Positions 16,297 to 24,129 of a stretch of DNA of 64,000 nt are shown here, in pieces. The notes under the pieces were generated by a model that saw only the letters and a list, made by a program, of their open reading frames with translations, searched no databases and had not been told where the DNA came from. The translations under genes were made by a program, and so were the position numbers. Origin of the DNA: a virus; the IMG/VR virus record IMGVR_UViG_3300017917_003565, positions 1 through 64,000 of that record, one strand, 5' to 3'. Position 1 is the first letter of the stretch, and each line of letters begins with the position of its first letter.

Positions 16297-17579
16297 TGAA
16301 ATTGACCTTCCTCTGTGGAACCCTTCATAGCTGTGGTAGATGAATCACGCTCGATAGTAGTGGTCACTGCATCAAAATAGGTGGTGCCCACTTCGCGCTG
16401 ATGCTTGACAGCAGTGAATCCACGATCAGCCGCAGCAAATTCTTGTTCCTGCAGTTTCACAAAACTGGTCATTCCATCTCGTGCATAACCGTGTGCTAGA
16501 TCAAACATACCATAGTTGAGCTGATGGAACCCGGCCAAGGTGATGAACTGAAACTTGTAACCCATGGCACCTAGTTCGCGTTGGAACTTGGCGATGGTAG
16601 CGTCATCGAGATTTTTCTTCCAGTTAAAACTGGGTGAACAGTTGTAGCTCAACATCTTGCCAGGGAACTGTTTATGGATGGCTTCAGCAAAGGCCCGGGC
16701 AAATGCCAGATCTGGTACTCCGGTCTCGCACCATACCAAGTCAGCATAGGGCGCATAGGCTAATCCGCGGCTTATGGCTTGGTTAAGTCCGTTGGCAGTG
16801 CGGTAGAAGCCTTCAACGGTGCGCTCGCCAGTGAGGAATGGTTGGTCAATGGGGTCAACATCGGATGTCACTAGATCTGCGGCCTCAGCATCAGTTCTAG
16901 CAATAAGGACAGTAGGAACGCCAAGCACATCACTAGCAAGACGTGCAGCGATGAGTTTCGCCACTGCTTCTCGAGTCGGGACCAGTACCTTTCCTCCCAT
17001 GTGTCCGCACTTCTTGACCGAGGCAAGTTGATCTTCGAAGTGGACTCCTGCGGCTCCTGCATGTATCATTCCTTTCATCAATTCAAAAGCATTTAACACA
17101 CCACCAAAGCCGGCTTCGGCGTCGGCCACGATGGGAACAAAATAATCTACATCATCTATGCCTTCCATCCACTGTATCTCGTCCGCACGCTTGAAAGTGT
17201 TGTTGATGCGGCGTACCACTGCGGGCACTGAATTGACCGGATACAGGCTCTGGTCCGGGTACATTTCGGATCCGAGATTGGCGTCAGCGGCCACTTGCCA
17301 ACCCGACAGATATATGGCACGCAACCCGGCCTTGGCCTGTTGTAGTGCCTGCATGCCTGTGAGTGCGCCCAGGGCGTTGACATAGTCGGTGGTTGTAAGA
17401 TCTCGCCACAAGCGATCAGCACCACGTTTTGCCAGGGTACATTCTTCTTGCACGCTGCCTCGCAATCGCACTACATCTTCTGCGGTGTATTCTCTTTTGA
17501 TGCCGGCCCATCTAGGGTTATCGGTCCAGTCCATCTGCAGAGCATAGGCTTGATGATTGCGGTCTTTGTTGTGATCCAT
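16293..17579 (-). CDS. aceA: Isocitrate lyase
   Basis: 428 residues from the ATG at 17579 ([20 protein letters not shown]); E. coli AceA has 434. AAGGAG and a TAAATA box (17603-17608) define this start, so a longer in-frame ATG at 17648 is rejected. The catalytic loop [13 protein letters not shown] (Cys near residue 190), [26 protein letters not shown] and [15 protein letters not shown] are all present, so it should be active: isocitrate to glyoxylate plus succinate. It lies between a lysis-type cassette and a lipoprotein. No malate synthase is in the window. In a phage this would be a metabolic gene diverting the TCA cycle to the glyoxylate shunt. Confidence 0.95.
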   Translation of the reverse strand: MDHNKDRNHQAYALQMDWTDNPRWAGIKREYTAEDVVRLRGSVQEECTLAKRGADRLWRDLTTTDYVNALGALTGMQALQQAKAGLRAIYLSGWQVAADANLGSEMYPDQSLYPVNSVPAVVRRINNTFKRADEIQWMEGIDDVDYFVPIVADAEAGFGGVLNAFELMKGMIHAGAAGVHFEDQLASVKKCGHMGGKVLVPTREAVAKLIAARLASDVLGVPTVLIARTDAEAADLVTSDVDPIDQPFLTGERTVEGFYRTANGLNQAISRGLAYAPYADLVWCETGVPDLAFARAFAEAIHKQFPGKMLSYNCSPSFNWKKNLDDATIAKFQRELGAMGYKFQFITLAGFHQLNYGMFDLAHGYARDGMTSFVKLQEQEFAAADRGFTAVKHQREVGTTYFDAVTTTIERDSSTTAMKGSTEEGQFH

Positions 17580-17602
17580 TGTGGTTCTCCTTGTTGATAC
17601 GA

Positions 17603-17608
17603 TATTTA
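17603..17608 (-). promoter_or_regulatory. Late-type TAAATA box upstream of isocitrate lyase
   Basis: CAAATAAATATCG on the minus strand, 23 nt before the aceA ATG and followed by AAGGAGAA. Confidence 0.5.
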
Positions 17609-17640
17609 TTTGCAGTGCAACAAGATTCTCAGTTTTTGGG

Positions 17641-17979
17641 TCAAGCACTGTCTTTTTTATTGGCCATGTATTTGTCCATGATAGCGTTGCCCACCCAAAC
17701 AGCCATATAACCTACAAAATACCATTCTGGAAAGTTACTGGGATTGTTTACTAAAATATAGATAAACCCCCAGGTGCTGATGACCCAGGCACCAAATCTG
17801 GTGAACTTCTTTTCATCTAAATGACCATCAGTGGACACTAGATCAGTGAGATCCAGTTTGTCATTGGGGTTGCGTGTCATCTGGATCAAGGTAATAATAA
17901 TGATCAACACCAACAGGGCCAGCAACAGTTCCATGGTATTGGCAGATGTGAAATAATTCATGAATTTTTCAAAGGTCAT
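17641..17979 (-). CDS. Small membrane protein in lysis cassette (holin/antiholin candidate)
   Basis: 112 residues with three hydrophobic segments: [16 protein letters not shown] (about 19-35), [16 protein letters not shown] (about 62-80) and [17 protein letters not shown] (about 85-104). The C-terminus is basic and charged. It follows the Rz1-like gene with an ATGA overlap, which places it in the lysis operon. Holin or antiholin is inferred from position and topology; no family motif recognised. Confidence 0.65.
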   Translation of the reverse strand: MTFEKFMNYFTSANTMELLLALLVLIIIITLIQMTRNPNDKLDLTDLVSTDGHLDEKKFTRFGAWVISTWGFIYILVNNPSNFPEWYFVGYMAVWVGNAIMDKYMANKKDSA

Positions 17980-18251
17980 TTTGATATGCTTTCGTAGATT
18001 TTTCTTTGATTATCATACCATTGCGACCAACCGTCAGCGCGATTCTTGCACTCGTAATACTGTGCATAGTTGGCTGTGACCACTTCCAGGAGACTACTTA
18101 GCTGGTGGTCTTGTGGGTTGACTTGTGCCAGGGGCGGGCAGGGTTCCTGGAGTTCCTTTGGCACCTCCGGAAACTTGATTTTTACTGGCGCTGTTGTGCA
18201 GGCTGATAGCAACATCAGGCACACGGCACTCACTATTAATCTTTTCTGCAT
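17976..18251 (-). CDS. Rz1-like outer-membrane spanin lipoprotein
   Basis: Start taken at the ATG at 18251 (MQKRLIVSAVCLMLLSACTT); an in-frame ATG at 18278 would add nine residues before the signal. The lipobox is LSAC, with a Pro-rich mature start (VKIKFPEVPKELQEPCPPLA). The gene begins inside the Rz gene in another frame, the classic overlapping spanin arrangement. It should pair with the Rz-like protein to fuse inner and outer membranes at lysis. Confidence 0.8.
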   Translation of the reverse strand: MQKRLIVSAVCLMLLSACTTAPVKIKFPEVPKELQEPCPPLAQVNPQDHQLSSLLEVVTANYAQYYECKNRADGWSQWYDNQRKIYESISK

Positions 18252-18621
18252 TGGCCCTGACAGCGGCTTGATTTGCATTTTTTACTTCCTGTGTTAAACG
18301 TTTATTTTGTGTGAGCTGATCTGTCAGCTTCTTGTTAGATTCTTGACTTTGTTGTTCTGCTACCGCTACCCGGGCTTCTAACTCTTTGACACGCTCACGC
18401 CAACTGCGTTCTACATCGGCACCACCTTTGAAATACACTCCCAGCACCAGGCAGATCACACCAATGGCCTGTATGGGCCCACGATAAAGATTAAAGTAAG
18501 GTACCCATCGAGCTATCCATGATGCACTTATTCCTACAAGACCAGCTATGATCAAGCCATTCACGAGAACGGTGATCAACCAGTCTGGTACCAGACTCCA
18601 AAGGACAGCCAACTGCCACAT
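18094..18621 (-). CDS. Rz-like inner-membrane spanin
   Basis: Start at the ATG at 18621, which overlaps the endolysin stop (TGATG). Hydrophobic N-terminal segments (WLITVLVNGLIIAGLVGISA; IQAIGVICLVLGVYF) anchor the protein. A periplasmic coiled coil follows (RERVKELEARVAVAEQQSQE ... KRLTQEVKNANQAAV). The Pro/Gly-rich tail overlaps Rz1. Two membrane segments rather than one is slightly unusual for Rz. Confidence 0.75.
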   Translation of the reverse strand: MWQLAVLWSLVPDWLITVLVNGLIIAGLVGISASWIARWVPYFNLYRGPIQAIGVICLVLGVYFKGGADVERSWRERVKELEARVAVAEQQSQESNKKLTDQLTQNKRLTQEVKNANQAAVRANAEKINSECRVPDVAISLHNSASKNQVSGGAKGTPGTLPAPGTSQPTRPPAK

Positions 18622-19247
18622 CAATGACCGCCAAATACTTCTAGGGCATGAGCATAGTGTTTCATTCTATCCTCAAGGCCAATGGTTCCCCCATTTATTC
18701 TTTTTGTCATTGTGAGAATGTCATTGTTGTCGGCATATTGATTCAAGTTGTTGGTTTCCCAGAACCAGCAGGCACTTTGTACAGCACCTTCAAAGGTTTC
18801 AAGATAAGCGGCAGCTTCTTCCACGGGTGTTTCTATTGAATCGGCAAAGTTAGTGTAGTTACTCTTGCCTGTGAGTTGTATGAGTCCACGTCCGCAATAG
18901 CGATATCCATCACCTGATTCTTCGGGGCCGTTGCCCATACGGTTGGCATAGATCCTGTTGGCTATGGCTTCAGCCTTGTTGGGCAGGCTGGCATACTGTT
19001 CAGCTAGGGCATCTGTGGGAAAATACTTGGGAAATATCTTTCTCAGGCTGGCAGCACGATAGTTTAAGTTTTCTTTCAAGAACATGAATCCACCTGATTC
19101 ATGAGCGCACTGTGCCAAAAAGGCAGCCACACGTTGCGGCGTGTCTATGCCGTAATCGGGCAGAAGTTTGTTCAAAGCCGAACACCACTGATCTATGTAG
19201 GGATTTCGAGGTATGATTTGGGCCAGTTGTTCGCGTGTGATTTCCAT
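18621..19247 (-). CDS. GH19 chitinase-like endolysin
   Basis: 208 residues. AAFLAQCAHESGGFMFLKENLNY holds the GH19 catalytic Glu (HESG), RYCGRGLIQLTGKSNY is the conserved GRGxxQLTG block, and SACWFWETNNLNQYAD matches the C-terminal family pattern. No signal peptide, so holin-dependent release is expected. It degrades peptidoglycan glycan strands. TAAATA (19269-19274) and AAGGACA precede the ATG; spanin genes follow directly. Confidence 0.93.
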   Translation of the reverse strand: MEITREQLAQIIPRNPYIDQWCSALNKLLPDYGIDTPQRVAAFLAQCAHESGGFMFLKENLNYRAASLRKIFPKYFPTDALAEQYASLPNKAEAIANRIYANRMGNGPEESGDGYRYCGRGLIQLTGKSNYTNFADSIETPVEEAAAYLETFEGAVQSACWFWETNNLNQYADNNDILTMTKRINGGTIGLEDRMKHYAHALEVFGGH

Positions 19248-19268
19248 GATATGTCCTTGTGATAAGGA

Positions 19269-19274
19269 TATTTA
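19269..19274 (-). promoter_or_regulatory. Late-type TAAATA box of the lysis cassette
   Basis: CGCTAAATATCC on the minus strand, about 21 nt upstream of the endolysin ATG and followed by AAGGACA. Confidence 0.55.
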
Positions 19275-19281
19275 GCGTTTT

Positions 19282-19971
19282 CTAGCCCGGTTTGTGATGG
19301 GAGTTTTCTAGGTATATTTTAGTCATGAGTTGCCCGGCGGCTTCATGTGCTTGTTCCAATGGGTGCCAAGCCGGAGATTCAGCATAGCCGTGAACGCGAC
19401 TCCAGTTCAGGAATGTCTGCTCTTCAAACATGGTCAGTCTGGGTTTCACATGATCCTGCAACAACTGTGTAGCCGAGGTAGAATGCCAGAGACGATCAAA
19501 CATCAGTTCGTCCATAACAGTCATCACAAATGGAATACCACGTTGGTCCAAGGTATCCATGGCCAACTTGATATAACCCAAGCTGGCAAACTTGTCACGA
19601 TATTCCGAATGCAGATGTTTATAGTAGGTCTGTGCCAGCGCGGTTTCGTCAATGGGCATGATGGTGCTCCAAGGTGTACGCTTGATCGCAGGATTGTAGT
19701 TGCTGTCATAGTGGTCAAATCGATCCATCCAGGTCCATCCGATCACAAATAGATCTGCACTGGTACTGGAATCAATCTGGTTCAACAGCCGTTCCAGTAT
19801 CTGCAGATTGCCCGATCCAGGGCGTGCATGGCATTCATATTCAAGATTGAGATTTTTGGCCAGGTGTGCTGGCCAGGTCAGCTGGCTGGGTGTGGCATAT
19901 AGTCCGTCACGCCCGTCATCGGCTAGATCTGTGCCAAAGATAAAACTACAACCAAAACTTTTGAGTTTCAT
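19282..19971 (-). CDS. SGNH-hydrolase-like protein
   Basis: 229 residues. KSFGCSFIFGTDLAD near the N-terminus is in the position of the GDSx nucleophile block with Cys-Ser, ARPGSGNLQI carries the conserved Gly/Asn, and SPAWHPLEQAHEAAG gives the C-terminal catalytic His in HPxxxAH. These suggest an esterase/acetylhydrolase fold, perhaps acting on host surface glycans. GTATATAACTACCT precedes the ATG without a Shine-Dalgarno. Confidence 0.75.
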   Translation of the reverse strand: MKLKSFGCSFIFGTDLADDGRDGLYATPSQLTWPAHLAKNLNLEYECHARPGSGNLQILERLLNQIDSSTSADLFVIGWTWMDRFDHYDSNYNPAIKRTPWSTIMPIDETALAQTYYKHLHSEYRDKFASLGYIKLAMDTLDQRGIPFVMTVMDELMFDRLWHSTSATQLLQDHVKPRLTMFEEQTFLNWSRVHGYAESPAWHPLEQAHEAAGQLMTKIYLENSHHKPG

Positions 19972-20004
19972 AGGTAGTTATATACCTACAAAAAGAACAA
20001 AGCT

Positions 20005-20565
20005 CTAAATAATTCCTGCTGCGCTTTGGATAGTTTTTAGAGCTCGATCCTGAGGATCATATGTGGTCACCACCGGCAACCCAGCGGCAATACGCACTTC
20101 GTTGAGGTCCTTTTCATAACGATCACGATAGGCCTTTGGGGTCAGTGGCACGGTGCTGTCAAATGCATCGCGACTGAATGGTAGTTCTTTGTTTTTGTAG
20201 TGCATGGTCCAATCTTCGGCGCCGTCAAATTCGGTCAGGGTATTAAGATCATTCAGCAGAGTTTCCACATGTCCGCCTGCGGTGCTGCGTCGACGTATTT
20301 CTACAAACACCAGATATCTTCCGGGTTTGATCTCTCCCGGCGATCGATCAGCATCTAATACAAAGTCATAGCCCTTTTCAAACCAGTTCATGAGATCCCG
20401 GGCGGCCTGTTGGTCACGCACGAAGAAACTGATCACGATGATGTCATCGTCATCGCCCATCTTGCTGGCGAATTCATCCACATGAATGGTAGGCTTGAGC
20501 ATGCCCTCAAGATCTTTAAATCCCAGACTTTCAAATAACGGGTTGTTGGAGTTGTTGCTGTGCAT
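20005..20565 (-). CDS. Phage protein, unknown function
   Basis: 186 residues. Acidic N-terminus (ASKMGDDDDIIVISFFVRD), then a ferredoxin-like pattern (VFVEIRRRSTAGGHVETLLND). Start ATG at 20565 overlaps the end of the next gene by 35 bp. The two overlap as a pair, so they may act together. No family recognised. Confidence 0.65.
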   Translation of the reverse strand: MHSNNSNNPLFESLGFKDLEGMLKPTIHVDEFASKMGDDDDIIVISFFVRDQQAARDLMNWFEKGYDFVLDADRSPGEIKPGRYLVFVEIRRRSTAGGHVETLLNDLNTLTEFDGAEDWTMHYKNKELPFSRDAFDSTVPLTPKAYRDRYEKDLNEVRIAAGLPVVTTYDPQDRALKTIQSAAGII

Positions 20566-21112
20566 TTTGGGCCTGTTTCTCGTTTTGATAACTGTCTTTG
20601 TCTAGATCCTGCTGATAGGCATCATCTAGATCCTGTAGGTCTATGTCCTGATCTTCCAGTTCCACAGAGCCTGTGCGTATGTCGCTCATTAGACTCTTGG
20701 GCATGCTGATTTCTACCAGCCATATTTTTTTCTCGATCAGTTTGGCTTTGTGTGTGCCCGGGCGATAGTCCGAAGGATTATCAATCTTCATGGGCACTTT
20801 CATGGTGGTTTTTTTGTATTTGACTTCGCAATCAAACGGCAATAATCTACGTGCGCCACGTGGATCGGGCATGAGCTTTTCGGGCCACATGAAAATACAA
20901 TCCACACGATATTTGCTGATAACCGGGCCACTGACCAACTCACCAATCTGCCAGTTACGGAATGCGTATAAATCCAGCTCGTCTAGCACACGTTCAAAAT
21001 CTAGCAGGGTCAGCAAGCTGCCTTCGCTCATGTAGATGTCGCGGATGTTTTCAGCTACTTGCCAGTAGTCCTCGCCGTCGCGAAATATGGCTTGATCGAT
21101 GGTTTTGCTCAT
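20531..21112 (-). CDS. Phage protein, unknown function (leaderless start)
   Basis: 193 residues from MSKTIDQAIFRDG at 21112; a longer in-frame ATG at 21166 is rejected because TAAATA lies exactly 5 nt before 21112. Middle segment VDCIFMWPEKLMPDPRGARR then an acidic, Gln-rich tail (DQDIDLQDLDDAYQQDLDKD; QQQLQQ). Divergent from phoH across a 171-bp regulatory gap. Function unknown. Confidence 0.7.
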   Translation of the reverse strand: MSKTIDQAIFRDGEDYWQVAENIRDIYMSEGSLLTLLDFERVLDELDLYAFRNWQIGELVSGPVISKYRVDCIFMWPEKLMPDPRGARRLLPFDCEVKYKKTTMKVPMKIDNPSDYRPGTHKAKLIEKKIWLVEISMPKSLMSDIRTGSVELEDQDIDLQDLDDAYQQDLDKDSYQNEKQAQNAQQQLQQPVI

Positions 21113-21117
21113 GCAGT

Positions 21118-21123
21118 TATTTA
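21118..21123 (-). promoter_or_regulatory. Late-type TAAATA box, 5 nt before ATG
   Basis: CCATAAATAACTGC directly precedes the ATG at 21112, with no Shine-Dalgarno. Third case with the same 5-nt spacing. Confidence 0.6.
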
Positions 21124-21230
21124 TGGTGATTTGCTGGCGACAGAGATTTGAGAAACATTCAGCCAAGCATAATACTTATCACGATTTTTAAGAAATAACT
21201 AACCACACTAAATTCTCGGATCTAACACCG

Positions 21231-21236
21231 TAAATA
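21231..21236 (+). promoter_or_regulatory. Plus-strand TAAATA box upstream of phoH
   Basis: CCGTAAATATTC on the plus strand, about 48 nt before the probable phoH start. It lies in the divergent gap with the opposite-strand box at 21118-21123. Confidence 0.45.
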
Positions 21237-21239
21237 TTC

Positions 21240-21259
21240 ATGACAGCGGTCGCTGTCAT
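21240..21259 (+). repeat. Perfect inverted repeat in the phoH leader
   Basis: ATGACAGCG and CGCTGTCAT face each other around GT. As RNA it folds into an 8-bp stem with a GGTC loop. It sits between the TAAATA box and the Shine-Dalgarno, so it could be an operator or a translational-control hairpin. Confidence 0.65.
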
Positions 21260-21283
21260 TTCAACACTAACTTCTACGGAGAT

Positions 21284-22036
21284 TTGCACTTGAGTAGACA
21301 ACGAGCAGTAAAAGCACAAAGACGTCAGCAAATGACACATCAAGAAAATACCATAAGATTTGATCAGGCCCAACTACAAAAACCCAAACAACGCCCCATT
21401 GATATCGTGCCACGTACACGCAATCAAGAGCGTTTGGTTTTGGCTTTGCAGGATGCGGATCAACACATCGTGGTCACGGCGGGGCCAGCAGGAACAGGAA
21501 AAACATATCTGGCCATGCTATCTGCAGTGAAAGCGTTTAGAGCAGGTGAAGTAGATCGTATCGTGCTCACACGGCCAGCCGTGGGTGTAGAGGATGAAAA
21601 GCACGGTTTCTTGCCCGGTGATCTAAATCAAAAAATGGATCCCTGGGTACGTCCTCTGACTGATATCTTGCGTGAATATTATCGTGCGCAAGACATCGCA
21701 GAAATGATACAAGAGCAAAGAATTGAAATCGCGCCCTTGGCATTCATGCGAGGTAGGACTTTCAAAAATGCCTATATCATAGCAGATGAAATGCAGAATT
21801 CAACCCCTGGTCAGTGTTTGATGCTGATGACCCGCATTGGGTCGGGTAGCAAGATAGTGATAACTGGAGATGTCGAGCAGGCTGATCGTGCTCGTGGCCA
21901 AAATGGTCTGATTGACCTGTGCCAACGATTAGAGAAAGGGGGTGAATCAGGAATAGCAGTGTGTAACATGGATGGCCGCGATATACAGCGTCATCCTATC
22001 ATCACAAGGGTATTACATCTCTACAAAGATGTCTAG
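21284..22036 (+). CDS. phoH: PhoH-family ATPase
   Basis: About 250 residues. Walker A is TAGPAGTGKTYLAML, followed by LTRPAVGVEDEKHGFLPGD, Walker B AYIIADEMQNSTPGQ and VITGDVEQADR, all hallmark PhoH segments. The start is not ATG: CGGAG (21277-21281) points to TTG at 21284 or 21290; ATG 21332 is a shorter alternative. It is the only plus-strand gene before 61 kb. PhoH is common in marine phages; its RNA-related or phosphate-stress role is not settled. Confidence 0.92.
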   Translation: MHLSRQRAVKAQRRQQMTHQENTIRFDQAQLQKPKQRPIDIVPRTRNQERLVLALQDADQHIVVTAGPAGTGKTYLAMLSAVKAFRAGEVDRIVLTRPAVGVEDEKHGFLPGDLNQKMDPWVRPLTDILREYYRAQDIAEMIQEQRIEIAPLAFMRGRTFKNAYIIADEMQNSTPGQCLMLMTRIGSGSKIVITGDVEQADRARGQNGLIDLCQRLEKGGESGIAVCNMDGRDIQRHPIITRVLHLYKDV

Positions 22037-22041
22037 ATAAA

Positions 22042-22689
22042 TCAAGGAGTAACCCCTGTGTCTTTCAGGGGTTCTACTGCTCGGCAAGACTGGCCTGTGA
22101 CCACTTGATAGATTTCTCTCCAGCTTTTGACTACCTGTATTCCAGGGTGATAATAGTTCATGTTGTGACCGTGCTCCAGCAACAGAGGTTTTAATCCCAC
22201 GCGATATCCGGCTTCGGCATTCTCGGGTTTGTCTTCGATCCACCAACAACCGGTGCCTTCGTATTCTTCCAGCACCTCGTCTTTGTGTGCTCCGGTGTCG
22301 ATGCACACGATACGTTCAAATGCAGTGGGCCCAAATAACTTCTGCAAGTTCATCTCGCGTAGTTTTTGGGCGTTAGGATCCAGGCTGAGACTGGTTATAG
22401 CATGAAAACGAAATCCAAATTCTTCGTGCAGGCGTTTGAGATAGTACATGGCATCACGCTGGGCCGGCAAAAAACCAATGGCAGCTGATTCATTGAATAC
22501 CTTGATCAACTTGCGTATCTGATCTTTGCTGACATTGTAGCGTAGACTCATGTCGTAACTGAGCTTGGAACCGGGTACTTCTTCAAAACCATGTTCTTGC
22601 ATCCATATATTGAACGCCCATTCCCAATCCAAGCACACTCCATCACAATCAGTGAGCACCAAACGATCTAGATTTTTCCATTTTTTCAT
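22042..22689 (-). CDS. HAD-superfamily phosphatase-like protein
   Basis: 215 residues from ATG 22689 (MKKWKNLDRLVLTDCDGVCL). The DxD motif is in LTDCDGVCLDWEW, motif II in AITSLSLDPN, and the acidic pair in CWWIEDKPENAEAGY, so the HAD core is complete and it is probably a nucleotidase or phosphatase. The start is set by a perfect sigma70 promoter with TATAAT six bases before this ATG; a longer in-frame ATG at 22743 lies upstream of the -35 box and is rejected. No Shine-Dalgarno. Confidence 0.85.
   Translation of the reverse strand: MKKWKNLDRLVLTDCDGVCLDWEWAFNIWMQEHGFEEVPGSKLSYDMSLRYNVSKDQIRKLIKVFNESAAIGFLPAQRDAMYYLKRLHEEFGFRFHAITSLSLDPNAQKLREMNLQKLFGPTAFERIVCIDTGAHKDEVLEEYEGTGCWWIEDKPENAEAGYRVGLKPLLLEHGHNMNYYHPGIQVVKSWREIYQVVTGQSCRAVEPLKDTGVTP
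22051..22073 (+). terminator. Hairpin between convergent phoH and HAD gene ends
   Basis: AACCCCTG and CAGGGGTT form a perfect 8-bp stem with a 7-nt loop, 15 nt after the phoH stop. There is no clear T-run on either strand, so termination is only possible. It lies inside the end of the HAD gene. Confidence 0.4.
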
Positions 22690-22695
22690 ATAGAT

Positions 22696-22724
22696 ATTAT
22701 ACTGGCTAATGCTGTAGTTGTCAA
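22696..22724 (-). promoter_or_regulatory. Consensus sigma70 promoter giving a leaderless start
   Basis: TTGACA (22719-22724), exactly 17 nt, TATAAT (22696-22701), then ATCTAT and ATG. Transcription would begin at or next to the start codon of the HAD gene. Confidence 0.85.
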
Positions 22725-23008
22725 CCGGCTGGTGCCGATTCAACTTTGATACTGACAGGATGTCCGTTTTCTTGGAACAGCCGTTCTATGGTGGCGCTGT
22801 AGTGTTGGTAATAGTAGCTCACGATACGATCCCAGTCCTTGGGTATCACTGTGCCATTCATGGTGGCCTGCAACACACGTTGGTCTTTGAAATCCAGTAT
22901 CACGCTGGCAGATTGATAGTCTTTTGTACGCAACCGTTTGGTCACAGTCATTACTTCATCAATCTTGCCAGAAGGCTTGGTAAGGTAGGTCATTATTAAA
23001 TATCTCAT
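22721..23008 (-). CDS. Small phage protein, unknown
   Basis: 95 residues from ATG 23008, which overlaps the radical SAM stop (ATGA); a second Met five codons later (MTYLTKPSGKIDEVM) may be the true start. SASVILDFKDQRVLQATMNG and DWDRIVSYYYQHYSATIERL are the core segments. Its end overlaps the -35 box for the HAD gene. Unknown function. Confidence 0.65.
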   Translation of the reverse strand: MRYLIMTYLTKPSGKIDEVMTVTKRLRTKDYQSASVILDFKDQRVLQATMNGTVIPKDWDRIVSYYYQHYSATIERLFQENGHPVSIKVESAPAG

Positions 23009-24129
23009 AGTCGGTACTTTTTCATGATAGACTTGTATGTATCAAGATTTTTGGCCTTGGGAGCACAAAGTCCGCAAAAACAGTTGTATTTTTTGCACTG
23101 TATCACTGGAGCATCATCATGATCCAGTTGACGAGCCAATGTATCCAAAATACTCTGTGTGTCTGTGAGATATCCAATGGGCCCAACTGATCCTTCAAAA
23201 TTCATTTTGCAATCTTTGTTGACAAACACCTCGCCGGTGACTTGTTTGACATAAACAAAAAAATGATTTACACTACAATACCAATCCGGAAACTTGTTTT
23301 CTACATAGAAATGTCGTTGCTTGAGATTGCCATTGGTGCAAATCTGACGACCACCGCAACATGCTCGTCCTAGATCGGTAAGATTGCTGTGAGACTTATT
23401 TTGCAGTAAATCCTGGTCATGGCCATAGTTTTTGTCTTTGTACAGTTTACCAAACCACTGTACCTGTTGCTGATCATAGATTCTTTTTTCCAAGGTGCCT
23501 TGATGACCGTCTAACTGTCTTGGCAATACCGGTATGTTGTTTTGCTCTAGCCAGGTTATCATGCTGGTTGAATCTTCAAAAAGATCCTGTCGCTGATGCA
23601 TCAAAACCACACATTTCTGTCGGCGTCCCGCAGAAGCAATGGACAGGAGATTGCGTTTGAATTGTTGTTTTTGTTTGTCGCTGTTTTCAGAGTGATAACT
23701 CACAGTAAACTCATCAATCAAGGGCATGATCTTTTGTAGTTTTTTATCCGACACTATGGCATTGGTAGTAGTGGTCACAATCAGATTCCATCGATCAGCA
23801 TAGGGTATGTGACGTGCTCTTACCTGTTGCAGTATTTCCACGATGTAAGGATGATGCAGACTCTCGCCACCATAGACATTAAGAACCACATGGCGTATAC
23901 CTTTGGGCTTGGTGCGCATGTAAAGGTCCGCATAGGCAAACATAAAGTCCAGAGCGGACAAACATTGGCTCACATGAGGATGCTGGGTAGTGTTGTCATG
24001 TCCACCATAAAGACCGGTTTCACAGTAGCTGCAATCAAGATTGCATTTCATGGTCAACTCCCAATCCAGCAAAAACGTGATCCGATTGCCAGGATCTATT
24101 GCTGGTTCAAGTGCTTCAACCAAGGTCAT
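23005..24129 (-). CDS. Radical SAM enzyme
   Basis: 374 residues. MKCNLDCSYCETG provides the CxxxCxxC cluster motif; VVLNVYGGESLHHPYI is the GGE SAM-binding motif. Further cysteines at RACCGGRQIC and CKKYNCFCGLCAPK in the C-terminal third suggest an auxiliary iron-sulfur cluster (SPASM/twitch-like). It presumably modifies a peptide, protein or nucleotide; the substrate is unknown. Start overlaps the clamp-loader stop. Confidence 0.9.
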   Translation of the reverse strand: MTLVEALEPAIDPGNRITFLLDWELTMKCNLDCSYCETGLYGGHDNTTQHPHVSQCLSALDFMFAYADLYMRTKPKGIRHVVLNVYGGESLHHPYIVEILQQVRARHIPYADRWNLIVTTTTNAIVSDKKLQKIMPLIDEFTVSYHSENSDKQKQQFKRNLLSIASAGRRQKCVVLMHQRQDLFEDSTSMITWLEQNNIPVLPRQLDGHQGTLEKRIYDQQQVQWFGKLYKDKNYGHDQDLLQNKSHSNLTDLGRACCGGRQICTNGNLKQRHFYVENKFPDWYCSVNHFFVYVKQVTGEVFVNKDCKMNFEGSVGPIGYLTDTQSILDTLARQLDHDDAPVIQCKKYNCFCGLCAPKAKNLDTYKSIMKKYRL

